From positions 6,781,167 through 6,845,166 of the forward strand of contig OX422190.1 in the NCBI GenBank assembly GCA_949130485.1: a DNA stretch of 64,000 nucleotides, given 5' to 3'. Shown piece by piece: positions 11,201-20,800 of the stretch. The position numbers were made by a program, and so were the translations under genes. The DNA is from Agelas oroides. Its lineage: Eukaryota; Porifera; Demospongiae; Agelasida; Agelasidae. Numbering within the stretch: the first letter of the stretch is position 1; each line of letters opens with the position of its first letter. The notes beneath the pieces were generated by a model that was not told the origin of the DNA, made no database searches, and saw nothing but the letters and a program-made list of their open reading frames with translations.

Positions 11201-13227
11201 CCACAGGTACTTGCAGCCCACTAGATATGTGCATGTGCATGTGCATGACAAGTGGGTCTGGTGCAAGCATGAACTTGCATGATCGGCCAAGCTGACGTTT
11301 ACACAGCCAATACGTAAACAAAACGTTGTAGACAGACTATCTTAATTATGAGAGCCTGGAAATAGAAATGATTATGGCAGGCATGTTGTTTCTTAATACG
11401 ATGCACACTTAATGTATAATTCCAGTAGCGTCAAGCACTTATAAGGATTCCCTAAAGTTTGCTAGGCTACTTTAACCATATTTGTACATCATCTCAGTGT
11501 GAACCAAAGGACTAAATAGACTTGTTGATGATGTTGGTGTACAGCGTACGTAGCTGAGTGTTTATAACAATCAGTAGTCAGCCATCGTGGCTGCTATTAC
11601 TATTTTTGAGCAAAGGAAGTCAGGCTCTGAAGTACTGAGGGTGGTGTTTAATTTAGCCATGTGACAGCTACTGTGTATCTAGTTCTTAAAATTATTATCT
11701 CTCTCTCTGCACCGTAGCTTTATGCTTACAGTCAAAGGCATATATATGATTTTTTTCTCCTTCTATGTACATGTGCCAATATTTATGCCTATACACATAC
11801 AAGTGCCACAATTCTTCAATCCATTCCTTCAGCTGCATTTGTCCTGATTCAGTATACTGACAGAACATCACTGTCCTGTCTCTCGGAGCATTTGATTGAC
11901 ATTGAGACAATGGAGTTGTCTGGCCCAACACCATTTTGTACTTTATCAGGTTTGTGATCTTGTACTTACAACCAGATGTAGCTTAACAGTTATAGCTATA
12001 GGTAGAAAACAACTTTTGCTACATTGGTCTTAGTGATCATTCATGAGCAGTGTGCATACATCCATTCAGCATCAGCTCGGGAATTTCATACATGAGTTGT
12101 AAAAGGTTCTGATTTCTTCTTTGCAGGAATTGTGTTCTACTATGGCCTGTTTCAGCTTGCTGTGTGGTGGTTTTGCCATGAAGTGTCGCTCTTTTGGAAG
12201 ATCAGATTTCCTTTTCATGCCAGATCATTTGAAACTGCACACCGTATGAAGTATGTCCACATCGCAATGATAATTGTGGGACTTGTACTACCAGCCCTAC
12301 CAGTGATTGTGACGTTTACTACTGGGGATCCAAGTGGTTTTGGACTGACCAGATTTCCCGCAATTCTGTGTACTGGCTTGGGAAAAGATTCCACATTCTA
12401 CTCCCTAGTTCTGCCCATCAACATTCTCACAGCTATTGGAATTCCCCTGCTCATCATAATATTCTGGATCATTCATAAGGTAATTGCCATACACACCAGA
12501 TGGGAAGTAGTAGAGCGGGCGAAATGATAATTACCGGGGTATATCAAATGTAGAGTTGTACCTGCAATGTGCTTGTTCCAGTGGCTCAATGGTAAAAGTA
12601 TCTGATTGGCATTCAGAAGACCCAGGTTTGAATCCTTGCTAGATCTTAAATCTACAATCATCAGTATCCACATTGCTAAATGATTCAGAGATTGCCACAA
12701 TATTAGAGTACTGTGTCTTTTCTCTCAACATGTCCTATTATTAATTTCAAGTAGTTATTTCATGAACTCACTGTCTTGCCCAATTGCAGCAACATGGCTT
12801 ATTGAGAATGAAGCAGTCAAAACAACCATTCAAAATTGGCACTGCTGAGCGAAAAATTTTGATTATTTTCAGCTATTATGTCTTGCTGGCCACGATTGCC
12901 CTCACAACCTTCACTATCACTACCAGGAATGTTGAGCAGTTTGCAGCTGCAGTAGCGGACTATTGGCGGTGTGAGCTTACAGGTGTTGATCCTGAGAACC
13001 CATGCAATGAGCTGAGAGCTTCTTTGGAGGGACTTTCATACCCAGAATTAACATCATGCTCTTACATCCTCCTGGGAATTTTCCCTGCAGTGAACCTCGT
13101 ATTTGCGGTTAACATCAGTGAACTAAAGCAGAAATTAAAAACCTGGTGCAGCCAAGCTGCAAAATTCCATCTAAGTGAGGAACCGAGTACATCATCTACT
13201 GCTAGTGCCATCTCATCTCAACATTAA
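4971..13227 (+). CDS. Frizzled-like seven-pass receptor (gene A, 7 exons)
   Basis: Exons 4971-5258, 8627-9131, 9500-9776, 10569-10624, 11833-11949, 12127-12479 and 12790-13227 join with intron phases 0, 1, 2, 1, 1, 0 into about 677 codons. Order: a cytoplasmic-type head (1-67), a very hydrophobic segment (68-91), an N-glycosylation-rich linker, and a Frizzled cysteine-rich domain (about 118-255) with EPFLCLYLFGLC, YEPYFEEC and LPECASFP. A second Cys-rich knot follows, then seven membrane segments starting near 324. The family binds Wnt-type ligands at the cell surface, but the ligand here is unknown. The C-terminal KTxxxW motif used by Frizzleds to bind Dishevelled is not seen; only KLKTWC is present. 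The membrane segment ahead of the CRD is odd and would give a type II-like N-terminus. The family call is firm at superfamily level; orthology to any Frizzled or to Smoothened is not established. Confidence 0.8.
5560..5813. mobile_element. Truncated copy of TACCGTA-group MITE, family B
   Basis: The right end CTTTTTCGCGAGACTACGGTA and about 250 bp of interior match the elements at 28576-28958 and 38245-38716, for example the block TCCAATTATTTGCTTCGAGG. The left terminal repeat is missing. The copy sits in intron 1 of gene A. Confidence 0.7.
6773..7385 (+). repeat. 208-bp tandem repeat, about 2.9 copies
   Basis: Copies begin at 6773, 6981 and 7189, an exact 208-bp step, and differ at only a few positions. 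The third copy loses its end near 7350. The unit has no open frame and lies in intron 1 of gene A. Confidence 0.95.
7548..7631 (+). CDS. Possible alternative last exon of gene A
   Basis: An acceptor (CTACTTACAG) precedes 27 codons and a TGA stop, with protein-like composition (HGYEVFPKLDF, EIEPGEKPFINLL). Its start phase, 0, fits exon 1 exactly. Joining the two would give a 123-residue type II membrane protein with a short outer tail. It could instead be the true end of a separate two-exon gene, with the receptor starting elsewhere. No clear AATAAA follows within 100 bp. Confidence 0.4.
   Translation, partial: HGYEVFPKLDFASLEIEPGEKPFINLL
7855..8523. mobile_element. Diverged hAT-like MITE with homopolymer C tract
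   Basis: The left end CAGTGCCGTACCTAGC is loosely inverted at the right end (TTATGTACGGCCTG). The interior block GGGAGAGCATGCCCCCAGACCCCC matches the hAT-like element at 4187-4578 in order and orientation. A long C run at 8464-8496 lies near the right end. It ends about 100 bp before exon 2 of gene A. Confidence 0.55.
8627..9131 (+). CDS. Gene A exon 2: Frizzled cysteine-rich domain
   Basis: Acceptor TCACAG at 8626, phase 0 in, phase 1 out at GTAAGC. It encodes about 168 residues with the Cys spacing of the Frizzled CRD: paired Cys near the start, CEC, FLCLYLFGLC, EECVF, DVC and ECASFPS. Several NxT/NxS sites precede the domain, which fits an extracellular position. Confidence 0.8.
9236..9399. 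mobile_element. 164-bp Tc1/mariner-like MITE (TA target)
   Basis: The ends CGAGGGTATTCGCAAATTA and TTCGTTTGTGAATACCCTTG are inverted over about 35 bp, and TA lies on both sides. There is no coding content. It lies in intron 2 of gene A. A similar right end occurs near 34060-34095. Confidence 0.65.
9500..9776 (+). CDS. Gene A exon 3: Cys-rich linker and TM1
   Basis: Phase 1 in, phase 2 out at GTAAGT. It encodes a short Cys-rich knot (NCSTLQCQEGFSC through LPVCGSWEQYP) and the first membrane segment of the 7TM core (AVDVVVILSAVIGFVSSIAV), ending in the basic CIRWNRM on the inner side. Confidence 0.75.
10569..10624 (+). CDS. Gene A exon 4: TM2 start
   Basis: A 56-bp exon between CTACAG and GTAAGA, phase 2 in and 1 out. 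It encodes FTFPTVFVVYKTITLMVV, which corresponds to the R-x-x-Y-P...F stretch that opens TM2 in Frizzleds. It is short, but both splice sites and both phases fit. Confidence 0.65.
11833..11949 (+). CDS. Gene A exon 5: first extracellular loop of the 7TM core
   Basis: Acceptor CCATTCCTTCAG and donor GTTTGT, phase 1 in and 1 out. It encodes AAFVLIQYTDRTSLSCLSEH and ends GPTPFCTLSG, the Cys-x-x-x-G feature before TM3 in the family. The donor is weak, but the reading runs on cleanly. Confidence 0.65.
12127..12479 (+). CDS. Gene A exon 6: TM3-TM5
   Basis: Phase 1 in, 0 out. It encodes three hydrophobic segments including FYYGLFQLAVWWF, which matches the WW motif of Frizzled TM3, then IAMIIVGLVLPALPVIVTF and ILTAIGIPLLIIIFWIIHK. 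Confidence 0.8.
12575..12645 (+). tRNA. tRNA-Ala(GGC)-like pseudogene or SINE head
   Basis: A 71-nt stretch has an A-box-like TGGCTCAATGG and a B-box-like GGTTTGAATCC. A 5-bp anticodon stem (TCTGA/TCAGA) carries the loop TTGGCAT. The acceptor stem has two mismatches and the D-stem is poor, so it is probably not a working tRNA. It lies in intron 6 of gene A and may be the head of a tRNA-derived SINE. Confidence 0.35.
12790..13227 (+). CDS. Gene A exon 7: TM6-TM7 and C-terminal tail
   Basis: Phase 0 in, stop TAA at 13225. It encodes the basic third inner loop (LLRMKQSKQPFKIGTAERK), TM6, an outer loop with two Cys, TM7 (SYILLGIFPAVNLVFAV) and a short Ser/Thr-rich tail. The usual Frizzled KTxxxW is replaced by KQKLKTWC. 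Confidence 0.8.
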   Translation, partial: QHGLLRMKQSKQPFKIGTAERKILIIFSYYVLLATIALTTFTITTRNVEQFAAAVADYWRCELTGVDPENPCNELRASLEGLSYPELTSCSYILLGIFPAVNLVFAVNISELKQKLKTWCSQAAKFHLSEEPSTSSTASAISSQH

Positions 13228-13428
13228 GACTAGTGTGTTTGCAAGTCTTTGATTGAGCCTTAACATTTTGTTGCCTGTAGTATTCTGTTCATTAGTGTTG
13301 TTTAAGTGAAGGACTTGTGCTTTTTAGTGTTCATACAATGTAAAGCTATTTACAACACTAGCCTTACACACTTCTACCTTTAAGGTCACTTGTTCATTAG
13401 TAAATCTTTAAACTACCATTGTGAATAC

Positions 13429-13434
13429 AATAAA
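13429..13434 (+). promoter_or_regulatory. AATAAA polyadenylation signal of gene A
   Basis: An exact AATAAA lies 202 bp after the stop codon of gene A, with no nearer match. That makes it the likely 3' end signal. Confidence 0.6.
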
Positions 13435-14269
13435 TTGTCAGAACTAATGAATCTCTGCATCCAATTGTTCTCCAGTTTTTCGAACGGGCCTGGAGAGGAA
13501 GGACTGGGGAAGGCTAAGTTCAGAGCACAACTCCCAACTTTCCCAAGTTTAGAGAATAAGTTATACCCTAAAGCACTATCACTTTGCATGAAGCCATACT
13601 TATGACTGAACGTTTACCTGTGTCACTTGGTTAACAAGAACTGGACACACAGGCATGCACATGCCCACTTATACACATACAAATACTACCCTTTGGAGCA
13701 CTATATTAAACTTTTACTGCCAAAGGGTGGTTAATTTTTATTCATTCAAGAAGAGGTTCTGAACAATGCAGGAAGAATGTGAGTTCAAAATGAAAGAGCA
13801 CAGTATAAATTGCATATGAAGTTAATCAAGCAATATTATTACAAAATTATAATCCAGCTAATACCAGAAAGCTATAGACTTGTTCACAACAACATTCACT
13901 CCAAAGAAATATACAAAATAACTTGTTATATCAACAAAAATTGGGGCATGTTATCAGTGACTTCAATGTGAGGACTTTCGCTGCAACGCCTGTAAGAGTT
14001 AAAGAGAATTGTGTTTTGAATTATAGTGTCATTGCAATTACTTCAGTGGGTGCTAGGAACAATCCCCTTATATATACTTCAGAATTTGTCTGATGTGAAG
14101 ACACTTTACCACATGGATAAGCGTCAGCAATGAACTCTTGGTATCAGCAAGATCTTGCTTTATACCATGTAGCAGGAAATTTCATATGCTGTGCTACATT
14201 GATCCTTCATAAGGGCATCCAAAGGTTGTAAATATCAATACAATATATGGTACATATTTTGCATGGAGC
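13435..14269. other. Intergenic stretch between converging genes, nothing recognised
   Basis: This lies past the poly(A) signal of gene A. No inverted repeat, RNA gene or coding-like frame was seen. The region 16.4 kb to 13.4 kb is where genes A and B point at each other. Confidence 0.45.
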
Positions 14270-15180
14270 TTCTAAACACATTTTTAACTTCACCGAGTAA
14301 GTTCCATGACTACAATGTATTCTACGACTAGTTTCAACAGCTGCCAGTGGGACTGAGAGGCTGTGCGTACTAATGCAAGCGTCTATCAGTGGTTGCATTG
14401 TGGCTAGCAACCCAAAAGTAGAGTGTCTACCAAGCGCCAAAATGGCTCCGTTGCTTGTGCATACCAGAGCCAGTCATCGTTGATATCCTCGGCTTTCAAC
14501 TAAGGAATACTAGCCTCATTCCCAGGCTCTCCCCACTAAGAAGGGAGAAAGCCTGGTACAATTTATCATGTGCGTGACGTCAAGTGTAGACACGAGGTAG
14601 ACATGACTTAATTGCATGCGGGCATGCACGGAAATTGATGGAATCCCGCCCACGTCGTTCGGAGCTGGTGATCAAGGCAAGTACTTGCGTAGCTACGATG
14701 GCACAAAAACCGCTGCCTACAGCAGCTGTAAATCGCAAGGTAGACTGGTGTAGTCGATTCTCAGAGTGTCAGACATGGTACCAGACAGGCTGATTGGCAA
14801 GAAATTTTGTAATTTGTTGTGTGTTGTAAGCTAGTGTTGTTATTGTCCGGGTTGTCGCCACTGACTCAAGAAATCGACTAGTTCTATGTGGACAACTATA
14901 TATCGCTGACTAAAGCCATATTCACCTATAATGAAGGGTGTAGTAGTCTTGTAAACGCTTGTGCTTGAACGTGCGTGGGCATCCAGCTTAGTCCACCTCC
15001 GCATAATTAAGTTGTGTTTACCCTTGACATCACGGACGTGATAAAATGTATCAGGCTCTCCCCCTCCTTAGCGGGGAGAGCCTGGGAACGAGGCTAGAGG
15101 AATACATGCTCCCCCCCAAATAGTAGCCACACAAAAACAAACAGTGAGTAACTGTGACGTCTAATTGAGGAAATATGGTA
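14270..15180. mobile_element. TACCGTA-group MITE (family C) split by a foldback insertion
   Basis: The stretch GAGAGGCTGTGCG to AATGGCTCCG (14355-14448) matches the family C element at 22440-22530. The right end (AATAGTAGCCACAC, then GGAAATATGGTA) resumes at 15116-15180. A 586-bp Mutator-like element (14511-15096) separates the parts. The left boundary is uncertain. Confidence 0.5.
14511..15096. mobile_element. 586-bp Mutator-like foldback element
   Basis: A shorter relative of the element at 2614-3614: the same TAGCCTC ends, the same TIR of about 85 bp and the same core (for example CTATATATCGCTGACT). It lacks the telomere-type repeat and the 15-bp tandem. Flanks AAGGAATAC and GAGGAATAC are a 9-bp duplication with one change. 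Confidence 0.85.
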
Positions 15181-15299
15181 TTCCTGAAAGGATGCCCGTG
15201 AACACCTACAAGAACTACAGTCAGAAAGCCAACAAGTGTTTTTTTATTTTGTATGCTACTAGAAAGATGCTGAATCATCCTGGGATGAGCCTAAGCGAG

Positions 15300-15660
15300 T
15301 AGCAGATTGCATTTAGAATGCCCACACACACATGCATCTATTCGTCCAGCCAGACTACTATGGCTACACTGGCATGGGCTAAGCTTCACAGTCAAACCAT
15401 GAGTTAGCAGGGGGATCCCTGCTATGTATGAGCTGTCATGCCAGGCGCTTACCTGAAGCCAGCGTACATCCTGCTGTCTGTCACTCGCAGCCTGCCTTGT
15501 CACGCGGTCGTCAGACTCGTACCATACTTCAGAAAGCCAATGCATTCAACTTGAATAGTCTTTGCTCTCGCTCTCTTTCACACCGACCCTGCAGTCTGGC
15601 AGTAGCCCTTCACGCTCGTTCTCACGGCTTAGCTAAAGTACACGTCGGCATGGACATGAA
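15300..15660 (+). repeat. Dispersed repeat, paired with inverted copy at 35340-35700
   Basis: Blocks such as GGCTAAGCTTCACA, CTGCTGTCTGTCACTCGCAG and GGCAGTAGCCCTTC recur in the same order on the other strand near 35.4-35.7 kb. On the - strand, 15545-15451 reads as 31 codons (VWYESDDRVTRQAASDRQQ) ending at a donor-like CAG/GTAAGC, and the other copy keeps that frame. It could be a SINE or an old coding remnant; I cannot tell which. Confidence 0.5.
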
Positions 15661-15893
15661 ATCGTGAAATATTTGAATGCGCTCATTTAAACTTTACGGT
15701 AAGTGGTCGGTCCAAACCAACAAGCATACATACACACACGCGTGCGCAATGCAGTCACGCTAGTGTGGGGCTCGCTCAGGCTCGCCCCAATTAATTTTAG
15801 CACCCTTATAAACCAAATCCTGAACCAACAAAGATGTTGTGTTTGTTATGGCTTGTACTATAATAGCAAGATATTTTTGTATGGTGCAAAATT

Positions 15894-15899
15894 TTTATT
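15894..15899 (-). promoter_or_regulatory. Possible polyadenylation signal of gene B
   Basis: TTTATT on the + strand is AATAAA for gene B, about 490 bp past its stop codon. No closer exact match was seen. Confidence 0.3.
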
Positions 15900-16391
15900 T
15901 TTACATGCAACTCAAAACTTCTCTTTCAATAAAATTTACTGGGTAAGCTCCAAGTGAGAGCAAGGAGTGAAGGAGACGGCATTGAATTGATATTTACAAT
16001 CTTTGGATGCCCTTCTGAGTGATTAATATAGCACAGTATATGTAGCACAAGAAATCTTTGGAGTACGGTCTACAATAGCTTCCCCTCTGTTCATAGTCAT
16101 AGGCAAAAGGACCAACTGTTATGCTAGCATGGCAATTCCCTGATGTGTAGTCTATATACTAGCCTCTCACATTGGCCTCAGCAGAAATGAGCCAAAACTA
16201 TCAAATGATGCATTGTTGTAAGGGGGCGTGGCAAATACAAGCACATAAGGTATAATAATTTCTTCCAATGGCCTGGCAGGCATTTGTGTAAACATTTGCA
16301 CCCACAAATTTCTCACTATACAGTATACTGAAAGTAACAAACTAATAGTTGAATAGGGTTAAACAAATTGAGTGAGCAGTGCTGTACTAGC

Positions 16392-17885
16392 TTATGTATC
16401 ACTCCACCCTGGGTGGTGGTATGCACATATGAAGTGACCCACCTTAATTCTATCCATCACACTTGGTGTTCCTTCTGTAACAATTAGTGCATCTTTAGTA
16501 CTGTCAGCTGATGGTGCCCTCTCACCACTGGCATTGCTCAGTGAAGTACAGTTCTCTTCTTGATTTTGCTCTGTCATATTGTGCACACCTGCCAGTTGTG
16601 AAGAGTGAGATGGTGAAGCTGATGCTCTTTGTTGGTGGCTTGGAGTCGACTGTCTGACAGCTGGCTTTTTGGCAACAAGAGGAGGAGCTCTCTTGGGTGA
16701 CTGAAGCTGCTTCACTGCTGTAACTACTGGACTGGCAGAGTGTAATTCGGTTGAAAAAGTATTGTTTTCACCTGGTGGAGATCTAATTGGACTCAGAGGC
16801 GGAGTTCTAGAGAAACAACAGGAAGTTGCATTTTCTGGAGTTAGTGTGTCTTCAAGTTCTTGATGTTCACATGGTGCAGCTTCCGAAGGTGGGGAATTAA
16901 GAGCACTGTCTGTGTGTTCACTGTTCTTCACTGGTAAATGCTGTTTCTTGTTGGCTACTGCAGAACTAACATCACTTGCACCGGACTGTGGTTTGCTGCT
17001 GTCAACAATAACTGGTGCTCCTGTCAAGGAGTCGATGCTCACCTGAGCATAGTTCACAGAAGGTGATCTTACTGCTGAGGCTGTCGTAACATGGCTGAAG
17101 TCTAGCCGGGCATAATCTCGGCTGGGACCACCGTTTGAGGATACCAATGCTGCTGGCCTCACGGCACTCAGTGGTGCATATGGTGATTCAGTCTCATATG
17201 TTCCTCCTGGAGTTGCAACGTCATGTAAATTCTTGGACATTAATTTATCGGTAATCACAGGTTTAGCAGTAGATTCAACATCTTGCGAGTTACCCTCAGA
17301 AATAGCTTGCTGCTTATCTTGCGATGATGCTGTGTGGGAGTCCGGATCGGATTTGCCATTCTGAATGGAATGCGAGGTGACTGTTACAGTGGATTCTGAA
17401 GTGTCATCCTGATTAGGAGTCGAGGTACCATTTGCAGATGAACAAGAAACCTCTTGTGTTTCTGCTGCTGTCTCTTGTCTACTCTTCACACTACCTTTCA
17501 GCTTCTGGACATCAACCGTGCAGCTTTCTTTCAGAATAGCCACTGTCTGTAATTCAGCCTGTCTGTTAACTGCAACGTATTTTCCCAGATAAGGTACAAT
17601 TTTGTCAACCTGCTGGAGTTTGAGTTTCACTTCCTTAAGCTTTCTCTGGGCATGTACATCTCCTTTGCTTGCAAGCTCTTGTAACTTGGTAGTATGTCGA
17701 GAGAGTTCACGCTTGACATGCAGCATTGCTGCCTGCTGGCGCTTTAGCTTCTGCTCAGTTTGACTTGCCACCTTGCGTGTCTTACGAATTCTTTTCTCAT
17801 AGCGTCGAATGATGGCGTCCTGTTGAGCTAGAAGGCTATCGTCTGACCTTTCTGATTTAGCATCACCGGTGTGAACATCAGATTC
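16392..17885 (-). CDS. Gene B exon 11: coiled coil and proline-rich tail
   Basis: Acceptor ACTTCAG, phase 0, then 497 codons and a stop at 16392. A charged helical stretch (DAIIRRYEKRIRKTRKVAS through KLKEVKLKLQQVDKIVPYL) is followed by a low-complexity Ser/Thr/Pro tail. The tail holds SPYAPL, DYARL and NYAQV tyrosine sites and SH3-type RTPPLSPIRSPP and APPLVAKKP. A donor-like AAG/GTGGGT at 16441 could splice to a further exon that I did not find; the last 16 residues depend on this. Confidence 0.75.
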   Translation of the reverse strand, partial: ESDVHTGDAKSERSDDSLLAQQDAIIRRYEKRIRKTRKVASQTEQKLKRQQAAMLHVKRELSRHTTKLQELASKGDVHAQRKLKEVKLKLQQVDKIVPYLGKYVAVNRQAELQTVAILKESCTVDVQKLKGSVKSRQETAAETQEVSCSSANGTSTPNQDDTSESTVTVTSHSIQNGKSDPDSHTASSQDKQQAISEGNSQDVESTAKPVITDKLMSKNLHDVATPGGTYETESPYAPLSAVRPAALVSSNGGPSRDYARLDFSHVTTASAVRSPSVNYAQVSIDSLTGAPVIVDSSKPQSGASDVSSAVANKKQHLPVKNSEHTDSALNSPPSEAAPCEHQELEDTLTPENATSCCFSRTPPLSPIRSPPGENNTFSTELHSASPVVTAVKQLQSPKRAPPLVAKKPAVRQSTPSHQQRASASPSHSSQLAGVHNMTEQNQEENCTSLSNASGERAPSADSTKDALIVTEGTPSVMDRIKVGHFICAYHHPGWSDT

Positions 17886-20800
17886 CTGAAGTGACATGTA
17901 CACACGTATCACAAAGAGGGAATAATTACAGTTATGAGCAACCAAGAAAAAGGGTTCTGTAGTAAAAATGTATCTAATTTCTCCTATCCATTTACACAGA
18001 GCCTGGTAATGAGGCTACTTACATCCTACAGAGATAGCCCAGTGAAAGTTACATGTCGCATGTCAACGCTCGAGGTAACGAAATTCAAGGCTGACAGAAT
18101 GGATTCAACAGGACTACACCATGTTGGCTGATAGTTAAGGTTACGATGAACAAGCTGTGCGGTGCGTTTATTTATAATTGTATTCATGATGTATACCCAC
18201 AAGTCCGAATGCATTCCTACCGTTACTAACTTTGCGTCAATTTTAGCGAACTACTTTTATTTTCTGCGGAAGATAACAGCTCAACGGCCTTCCGTACTAA
18301 ATTTTCGAGGTCGACTCGTCAAGTTTTGCCAAAAAAGTTCTGGACAAACCGTCAGAAAATGGCTTTTTCGGTCGTGGTTTACGAAGAATGCTACTCAAAA
18401 TTTTATGTAGCGCCCACATTTCGAGCGGTGCTTGAAAATCGCCATCGAGTCGACCTAGATACTTGTGCTAGGAGACTAGTAACCGAAAACGGTGAGTTTG
18501 AGGGCCGTCAGTAAGCAGATATTTGACGCAAGAGAGTTTATGTGAAGGCTTTGTTCTGGATGGTGTGGATTATAAGCTGCTAGAGCTGTTATGACCAAAA
18601 GAGCATTGTGTATAGCCTGGTCTTCGGTATCTCCATAGGCTTTTGAAGCGCTAAAATACCTCCAAGCACTCTAGAGTTATAACGCTGACATTCAAGCGCA
18701 TTTATTGAATTCTGAGATAGGACAGGTTGTTCATCGTAACCTTAACTGTTTGTCAATCAATTGCGCAACTGTATGTGTGGGCACAATTGTTTACCTATCC
18801 ATTCTGACTCCTGTACCTCAGTACTATAGAACTAGAGACAGTTTGTTCATAGGCCAACAGAAAGTGTAACTACACTGCTGTTTATAATCTGTGTAAGCTG
18901 GAAATGTCATGTTAGCATACCTTCAAGCAGCTGTTGGGATGTTTAGCATTCTTAAACTCACAACTGCTGTGATAACTGAAGGCTCTTGTAAGCCAAATCA
19001 CTAATGACAGACTGGTGTTGGGGAGATCGCTGGACATTAACTCTTTGAACGCGGAAGTAATATCAACGGCACCATTTATTAACGGGAAGCTGTTCATGAT
19101 TAACGTTATCAGTCTGCCAGTCAGAGTGACTAGCATTGCTAAGCAAGCCCAGAACGATGCCAGAGGCCCTTGGCCAATTTTGCAACCGCTCACGAACTAG
19201 TACTGCCCCTTCCTGCTTTTCTAGCAGTGATGTAAGTGGAAAGGTGTGGCCTAAACTCAATAAGTAGGGATTTACTCCAAAGCGCCGTTAGGCTTTGCTT
19301 CTTCGAGTGGTAAGGACTCGAAAGTAATACAGGCATATAAATACGCCGTTCGTACTCACTGGAAGTAAACATTAGGCGTATATATTGTGTTCAAAGAGGT
19401 AAGTGTATTGTGGACCCAGGAGATTTGTTGTTAAAAAAATACTAAATGCAAATACATGTACTTGGGGGCAGAGCAGCATTTGCTCGGAGATTCCTTCTTA
19501 GCTGTGATCATAGGCAAGCAGGATTCTGATTCACATTGAATACTGAATGAGTAGTCTTGTTCCCAGGCTCCCGCCCAGCTTTCCGTCGTTAAGATTTGAC
19601 CAGTTCATTACAGTGTACAGACTATGCATGTCAGCAGCTAGCAGGGATTGTCACAGCCTCGTTCCCAGGCCTCCCCCGTTTTACCTTCCGTTTGCGTTCA
19701 CAATAATACACGGGAGCGGAAGGCCGGCGAAAAACGGGGAAGGCCTGGGAGCATTCATCACGTGAATGACGTCAGGTGGACGCGAGGTGGACGTAGGGGG
19801 GGAGGGGCCCAACTGCCAAAACAACGCACAGGACCATCCGTTCGAGCGCTCTACCGCATTTTCGGGCTCCAGACCTTAGCGTGATAGCAACTACTCGTCT
19901 TGACCGGTAAGAAACTCACTTTCAAGTTTAGTACGTTTATATTTGAATATCGGCCCCTCCCCCCCTACGTCCACCTCGCGTCCACTCACGTGATGAATGC
20001 TCCCAGGCCTTCCCCGTTTTTCGCCGGCCTTCCGCTCCCGTGTATTATTGTGAACGCAAACGGAAGGTAAAACTTGGGGAGGCCTGGGAACGAGGCTAGA
20101 TTGTCACTCTCTACTGTTCATGAGCAATTTGCGCGCAAGTTTTTGGAAGATATGCTCAAAAACACTGGTCTTCAGGGGAGTACCCTTTCCGGTCCTCGCA
20201 TGTCTGTCTAATTATTAGGCTACCTGTCTTTCTCAGCAGGGTTTTATTTAGAAAATTGTCAAGAGGGGGCAAGAGTTGACTGGGTGAGGAGGAGGGGCAA
20301 CCCACTGTGTTGTTGTGCATTGTGTACAAGGTATACAGGGGGTCACTTTTTAAAAATTATCTATGAATAGAAGCTAGTCCTTTACTAGTACTAATAAGGC
20401 ACTCTTGACTTGTAAGTCCAAGGGTGGGAGGCATGATTCTAGCAAGGAGAGGGGGGGGCAAATGTCCCTCTTCACCTGCCCCGACCCCCGTTTGTCAGCC
20501 GATGAGCTACCTGTTTCCTTAACTGATTATACGCGAGATTAAATGGAATGCAATTAACCTCAAATGCGGAAATAGATTAACTTGACATGATGTCAATTTT
20601 TATGAAGCTTTTCCCAAGAATTAAAGCGTCAGAGAAGCCAAATGAAGCTCTACAGAGTCAAATAAGAGACAGAAAAGGCTTTCCAGGGTTATTCTGAACC
20701 TAGGTATGTTTTCTGAAGTTGTATGTAACCGGTTTACGGAAGACGCTTACCTGCTGCATGTTGTGCATACTGTCTTTGGCTTTGCTCGTTGACTAACAAG

